Source: Campylobacter sp. (GTDB taxonomy: Bacteria; Campylobacterota; Campylobacteria; Campylobacterales; Campylobacteraceae). Taken from it: a stretch of DNA of 11,095 bases. Position 1 is the stretch's first letter. Each line of letters opens with the position of its first letter. The stretch lies in assembly GCA_024680445.1 (NCBI GenBank), contig JAILCJ010000049.1, positions 1 through 11,095 on the forward strand, in the 5' to 3' direction. The notes beneath the pieces are model-generated. The model was given only the letters and a program-made list of their open reading frames with translations, searched no databases and was not told where the DNA came from. Of this stretch, positions 8,501 through 11,095 are shown piece after piece. The translations under genes and the position numbers were made by a program.

Positions 8501-9743
8501 CGGCAAAAGAAACTTGCGAAATATCAGAAATGTTTAGTTGGCGAATTTCTTCGCTTGTATAGCCATAAAATCGCAATGCAGCTTGATTTGCTTCGGCTAT
8601 GTGTCCGCTATACAAATCGATGATAAGTAAAATTTGTGGATTTTCTTGAAAAATGGCGTTATAGCGAATAGTGCAATCGCTTAAATTCTCATTTAGCAAG
8701 TCGATTTGGTTGTGCATGGATTTCATATCTTCATAGATATTTACATATTCGCTGATAGTGCCGACAAAAGGCTTTTTGCTTTTATCTTTTACATATTCGC
8801 TAAGTTCTATCACAGGTCGTCTAACATTTTTCCACGCAAAAGCGATATTGCCATAAGTTATATACGAATACGCCACCAAAAAGCCGCCAGCCATTAAGAA
8901 CATAACAAATTGAAATAAAATTTCCGTTCTAGAACTCGTGTAGGTTATGACAAAACTTTTTAAAATATCGTTGTAAGAGATAAGACTGGCATTTAGTTTG
9001 CTATATGAAAAATTTACCACTCCGTCTTTGGTGAAATAATCATCAACATCCTTGACTTGAATATCTTGCACCTCAACATTGCTTATATCTTTTAAAATCA
9101 TGCCATTATAATCAACCGTATAAGTTGAATATTTGCCGTTTTCTTTTTTCTCGTTTTCGTTTATGACTTCTTTGACCTTTTTTAGCATATTTTCTACATT
9201 TATCTGGGCGACCAATCTAGTGCCATCATCAACATAAAGGCTGATATAAAATAAATTAAATTTGCCGTCTTTATAAGCAAAATTTGAAAAAGTTGGTTTG
9301 CCCTTAAATGAATTCAAAACCCAAGAAGTATCAAATTTGGGCATGGTTGCGTTTTCGCTTACCTTCATTTCGCTTATCAAAGAACGTTCATCGCCCAATA
9401 AACTAGCGTTTTTGTCTATGTAAAAAACCGCGTCAAAATAATCTTCAAAATTAACTGTTCTTATGATTTTTACAGGCTCGTCTTTATGATGAACTTGATA
9501 GTGTTTTAAAAATTCACTTTGTAGTTCTAGCTCTTTTTGAGCATTATTTATAAAAGTAAGGGCTGTTTTTTGGATATTGTCATTAAAAATTCTAAGATTG
9601 TATTTTATTTCGTCTGTGCTTGAATTTAAGATATACGCTATCATAAAAGCCGCCACAAGCAAAACTAGCGGATAAGTTATGAAAAAACGTAAGATAATAT
9701 TATAGTTTAAGCTATTTTTGTTTCTTTCAAATTTTGAAAACAT
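5541..9743 (-). CDS. membrane PAS-GGDEF-EAL cyclic-di-GMP signalling protein with degenerate EAL
   Basis: This is a 1400-residue inner-membrane sensor. TM1 is at about 18-39, a periplasmic Cache-like sensor at about 41-270, and TM2 at about 276-298. Four PAS-like domains follow in the cytoplasm at roughly 360-470, 482-600, 612-730 and 740-855. GGDEF (diguanylate cyclase) spans 863-1025, EAL (c-di-GMP phosphodiesterase) about 1045-1287, and a helical 110-residue C-terminal extension has no domain I recognise. GGDEF is intact at 943-947, with DxDxFK at 902-907, but the usual Asn of FKxIND is Lys910, and the RxxD inhibitory site reads DDRD (934-937). In EAL, EALIRW (1071-1076), SVNLS (N1128), DD (1191-1192), IKVD and QG remain. 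AEGVE is replaced by IKNIK (1247-1251) and DFGTG by DFTSK, so hydrolysis is probably lost. Inferred: a cyclase, or a c-di-GMP/GTP-binding regulator, controlled by a periplasmic signal. The ATG at 9743 follows AAAAAGGCGAAG. Confidence 0.9.
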   Translation of the reverse strand: MFSKFERNKNSLNYNIILRFFITYPLVLLVAAFMIAYILNSSTDEIKYNLRIFNDNIQKTALTFINNAQKELELQSEFLKHYQVHHKDEPVKIIRTVNFEDYFDAVFYIDKNASLLGDERSLISEMKVSENATMPKFDTSWVLNSFKGKPTFSNFAYKDGKFNLFYISLYVDDGTRLVAQINVENMLKKVKEVINENEKKENGKYSTYTVDYNGMILKDISNVEVQDIQVKDVDDYFTKDGVVNFSYSKLNASLISYNDILKSFVITYTSSRTEILFQFVMFLMAGGFLVAYSYITYGNIAFAWKNVRRPVIELSEYVKDKSKKPFVGTISEYVNIYEDMKSMHNQIDLLNENLSDCTIRYNAIFQENPQILLIIDLYSGHIAEANQAALRFYGYTSEEIRQLNISDISQVSFADNSDLSKNAVGNFQRTINDMHILKNDEIHHVQVKIFPIRLSDKRFAYLRIKDMADEAQIGIKDEDVKKYFKLFPNIMLIAKLKEPFKIINSTANVDLFGYDQAEIRRDGFDIRQIIADQNKTNFENEIEINKHILQTSTSITRNSLKLQTNAILAGEGEVAFKVQVNFEGDDTGIKDIVYLFIRNDEEYQTFNKFQSNIAYLNNIVWSSNVATLDYDANSKILRSGEVFSVLLGLSATNEIVANYEYFSSILVDEFDDFDDFFARLKLENGTYDGVVRMYNKDEKMLWIRIKAKATKFDKDGRILTISGTARNVTVQKNALIYQNLAAKIFSYTSDPVALLDLDFNFIDANDAFSYATGYSLNELLGADLLKILHSKLNTSSDVSNIKYEIEKEGSWYGKLWHRRKNGEDYLDYMSVEDICDDLGNVICYMFISNISSKKQISSDYLEHIAYHDPLTKLPNRFLLNQKLEELMRTPDNNRKLAIIYIDMDGFKAIKDSYGHKYADQILLKISSNIDALFDDRDMFARIGGDEFVAIALHEHIGQVYEVIEHILKIASEDINIDNISFNISVSVGVSVIAKNNKVTPETLLEQANWAMYQAKMSGKNQYYLFDASKDRNLRDRYNDNNKILNGIKHNEFFMEYQPEIDIVNSEVVAFEALIRWRNDGKILNHDDFLPYIRQQNIADELMIYALSKVFRAQEKWRQNGLNIRVSVNLSIEQITSEGFYKKFLQLIKGKNNLNLQNLMIEIIDANLIKDLENAIKYIKRYQSMGIKFALDDFTSKSSSFETFQLLPIDKIKVDKNICKYLLSNQKAFATLEIIRDLLNIFSEPTTIKNIKDLNTLNILVGLGFSNYQGNFFAKAMSDDAVLRYEFGEIQGLDKNNVIDDKRLEFLKNTIALREFSLNIINLLKDPEFSANKKDCSILKQKVLRKIAALQNIKNDKHIEIIAKLQDAIQTENPSDKIALARSANLMCMEILNINDSESFI

Positions 9744-9815
9744 AAATTCTTCGCCTTTTTGTCGTAAAAAATCGATTTTAACAAAATATTGCTTGTTTTA
9801 ACATTATATCTTGAT
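9744..9815 (-). promoter_or_regulatory. promoter candidate for the GGDEF/EAL-hisZ-purA-fliJ run
   Basis: The 72-bp gap between the selD stop and the GGDEF/EAL start is the only sizeable gap in the minus-strand cluster. On the minus strand it holds GATATAATG, with a perfect TATAAT -10 box at 9808-9803. Epsilonproteobacterial sigma-70 promoters depend mainly on such a -10 box plus AT-rich upstream DNA, with no clear -35. Transcription would start near 9796 and leave a 5' leader of about 50 nt. The palindrome AAAATCGATTTT (around 9768-9780) lies within this leader; its role is unknown. No clear terminator for selD is visible, so readthrough is possible too. Confidence 0.45.
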
Positions 9816-10844
9816 TTAAAGTATCTTTATAGGTAAATTTTGGGTGAATTTTTCCTTTACCACGCCTACTATACTCGCAAACTCATAACCAGCATTTTTT
9901 AAATTTTTTACAGCCAAAATAGCGTCATTTTGATTCACGCTAAAAAGCAAACCACCAGAAGTTTGAGCATCGCATAACAAAATATCAAATTCGCCCTCAA
10001 CCTTGTCTTTTACAAATTCACGATTTTTATAGCTTCCTTCTGGCAACAAACCAAAATTTGCCATATCTCTTGCACTTTGTAAAATCGGCACCTTATCGGC
10101 ATAAATTTCAAAGCAAATTTCATCATTTAGCATTTCGCTCAAATGCCCTAAAAATCCAAAGCCCGTTATATCCGTGCAAGCATTTACTCTAAGTTCTTTC
10201 ATGGGCGTAAGGGCATAAAAATTTAACTGCGACATAAATTTGATAGCTTCAAAAATTTGTTCCTTCGTGCAAAAATCTCCCTTTATAGCCGTGCTTAAAG
10301 CACCAAAACCAAGCGGTTTTGTAAGGATAAGCACATCACCGACTTTTGCCGTGTTGTTTGCCCAAAAATGTTTCGGATCAACTCTCCCCGTAACGCTAAG
10401 CCCATAATACATTTCCAAAGTGGCTATGCTATGTCCGCCAACGACTGCACCACCGCACTCTTTGACCTTGTCAAGCCCTCCACGCATTATTTGTTTAAGT
10501 GCTTCTTCGCTTACATTACAAGCATCGAAACCAACGATATTTAGAGCCGTCAAAACCTCGCCACCCATGGCAAAAACATCACTCAAAGAATTTGCGGCTG
10601 CGATTTGCCCGTAATAATACGGATCGTCAACCACCGGAGTGATAAAATCAAGCGTTTGAACCAAAGCCAAATTTTCGTTTAATTTAAACACACTAGCGTC
10701 TTCGTTGCTTTTTAAAGATGAAATGAGATTTGCATTTGCGAAATTCAAGCTACTTAGCGATTTGTGTAGACCCGACGGGTCAAGCTTAGCTGCTCAACCT
10801 GCCGCACGAACAAATTTGGTAAGTCTTTTATCGTTGTAAATCAA
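9816..10844 (-). CDS. selD: selenide, water dikinase containing selenocysteine (TGA codon 17)
   Basis: SelD makes selenophosphate from selenide and ATP, the selenium donor for selenocysteine and selenouridine tRNA. The simple ORF begins at an internal TTG (10748) and lacks the active site. The same frame continues upstream through a single TGA at 10796-10794 to a TTG at 10844-10842 that overlaps the yedF stop, with GAAGAG about 8 nt before it. The added N-terminus reads TKFVRAAG-U-AAKLDPSGL. This puts Sec at residue 17 and Lys at residue 20, exactly the catalytic Cys17/Lys20 pair of E. coli SelD. Total length is 342, against about 347 usual. Further motifs are TLDF with Asp66, PVVDDP (70-75), NSLSDVFAMGG (85-95), GGHS (136-139), TDITGFGFLGH (224-234) and TSGGLL (295-300). 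A hairpin right after the TGA fits a SECIS. The start codon is inferred; Sec is supported by position and context. Confidence 0.93.
10766..10796 (-). promoter_or_regulatory. candidate bacterial SECIS element after the selD TGA
   Basis: In the mRNA, 12 nt after the UGA codon, GACCC (10781-10777) pairs perfectly with GGGUC (10773-10769) around a GUC loop, or as four pairs around CGUCG. Bacterial SECIS hairpins lie inside the coding sequence immediately 3' of the Sec UGA and bind SelB, so the location is right. The five-pair GC-rich stem stands out in AT-rich DNA. The hairpin has to be read through as codons for L-D-P-S-G-L, a segment that is also conserved in SelD, so some of the pairing could reflect protein constraint. 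A bulged U like that of the E. coli fdhF element is not obvious. Confidence 0.65.
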
Positions 10845-11095
10845 AGTTTTATCTCTTCGTATTTGCTTAAAATATCTATGACTTCAAAGGCGTTTGTCAT
10901 CTCGCCAACGCCGAGTTTATCGACTAAACCATAGGCTTCAAGGCAAGAACCACAACTTAAAATCTTAACCCCTGCCGCTTCTAAATTTTTAAGAGCTTTA
11001 AACGAAGGTTGAGCCCTATCGGTCGTTAATTTTACGGCATTATTTACCAAAATCACAGCATAAGGTTTGTTTGGAATTTGCATAAAAGCTTCTAG
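10841..11095 (-). CDS. yedF: selenium-metabolism protein YedF, C-terminal DsrE-like part (5' end outside window)
   Basis: The frame is open to the right edge and ends at TGA 10843-10841, giving 84 visible residues. An ATG at 11083 is probably internal: the codons before it (LEAF) continue the family's usual LxKAF/LxEAF helix, and complete YedF proteins are about 190 residues with an N-terminal TusA-like domain, which must lie outside. The visible part has VILVNNAVKL, LKNLEAAGVKILSCGSCLEA with the conserved Cys pair CGSC, and LGVGEMTNAFEVIDILSK, all typical of the DsrE-like domain of sulfurtransferase-like selenium metabolism protein YedF. Its biochemical role is not settled; linkage to selD is its defining context. 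The stop overlaps the selD TTG start (TTGA), so the two are probably translationally coupled. Confidence 0.9.
   Translation of the reverse strand, partial: LEAFMQIPNKPYAVILVNNAVKLTTDRAQPSFKALKNLEAAGVKILSCGSCLEAYGLVDKLGVGEMTNAFEVIDILSKYEEIKL

Noticed and set aside
9768..9800. Rho-independent terminator after selD
   Set aside because: Only AT-only inverted repeats (such as the AAAATCGATTTT palindrome) are present, without a GC stem followed by a T-run in the right place.
10748..10842. Start of selD at the internal TTG (10748)
   Set aside because: It would remove the catalytic loop and make the protein about 32 residues shorter than the family. The upstream frame aligns with SelD through the TGA.
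11081..11083. ATG at 11083 as the start of yedF
   Set aside because: The frame is open to the edge, and the preceding residues continue a conserved helix. The protein would lack its N-terminal domain and most of the DsrE fold.

Overview
The window reads as chromosomal DNA of a Campylobacter-like epsilonproteobacterium. The evidence is AT-rich DNA with AAA/TTT/AAT/TTA-heavy codon use, Helicobacter/Campylobacter-type cysteine-rich Sel1 (Hcp-like) secreted proteins, a bacterial N-glycosylation sequon in a secreted flagellar-type protein, and the minus-strand order yedF-selD-...-purA-fliJ-MotE-like. From memory this order resembles the Cj1505c-Cj1496c region of C. jejuni; I could not check the species.

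Left part (1-2030, plus strand). After what may be the C-terminal tail of a membrane protein at the edge, two tandem paralogous genes (93-1121 and 1147-1959) encode exported Sel1-repeat proteins with 8 and 6 repeats of about 36 residues, each carrying a Cys pair. Their Shine-Dalgarno regions and signal-peptide DNA are almost identical, and their 108-bp repeats are nearly identical, so this is a recent duplication with strong potential for recombination. A third signal peptide overlaps the stop of the second gene and then breaks off (1956-2030). It lies tail to tail against a truncated, signal-less remnant of an amino-acid-type periplasmic binding protein (2035-2349, minus). The pair looks like the scar of one deletion that removed the 3' halves of two convergent genes.

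Right part (2434-11095, all minus strand). Transcription runs from the right edge leftwards: yedF (partial), selD, a 1400-residue membrane PAS-GGDEF-EAL protein, a HisZ-like protein, purA, a FliJ-like protein and a MotE-like secreted coiled-coil protein. Most genes abut or overlap (TTGA, ATGA, TAATG, 8-nt overlap), which suggests a translationally coupled operon. A TATAAT box in the 72-bp gap after selD may restart transcription for the signalling/purA/flagellar half.

The most informative point is selD. The apparent ORF starts at an internal TTG, but its frame continues upstream through an in-frame TGA at exactly codon 17, the catalytic Cys/Sec position of SelD. A perfect hairpin follows in the place expected for a bacterial SECIS. 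The true gene is a 342-residue selenoprotein starting at a TTG that overlaps the yedF stop. Other points of interest are the degenerate EAL domain, the orphan HisZ paralogue, and a strongly over-represented palindromic octamer, CAAATTTG (12 copies, none in the sel1 region).
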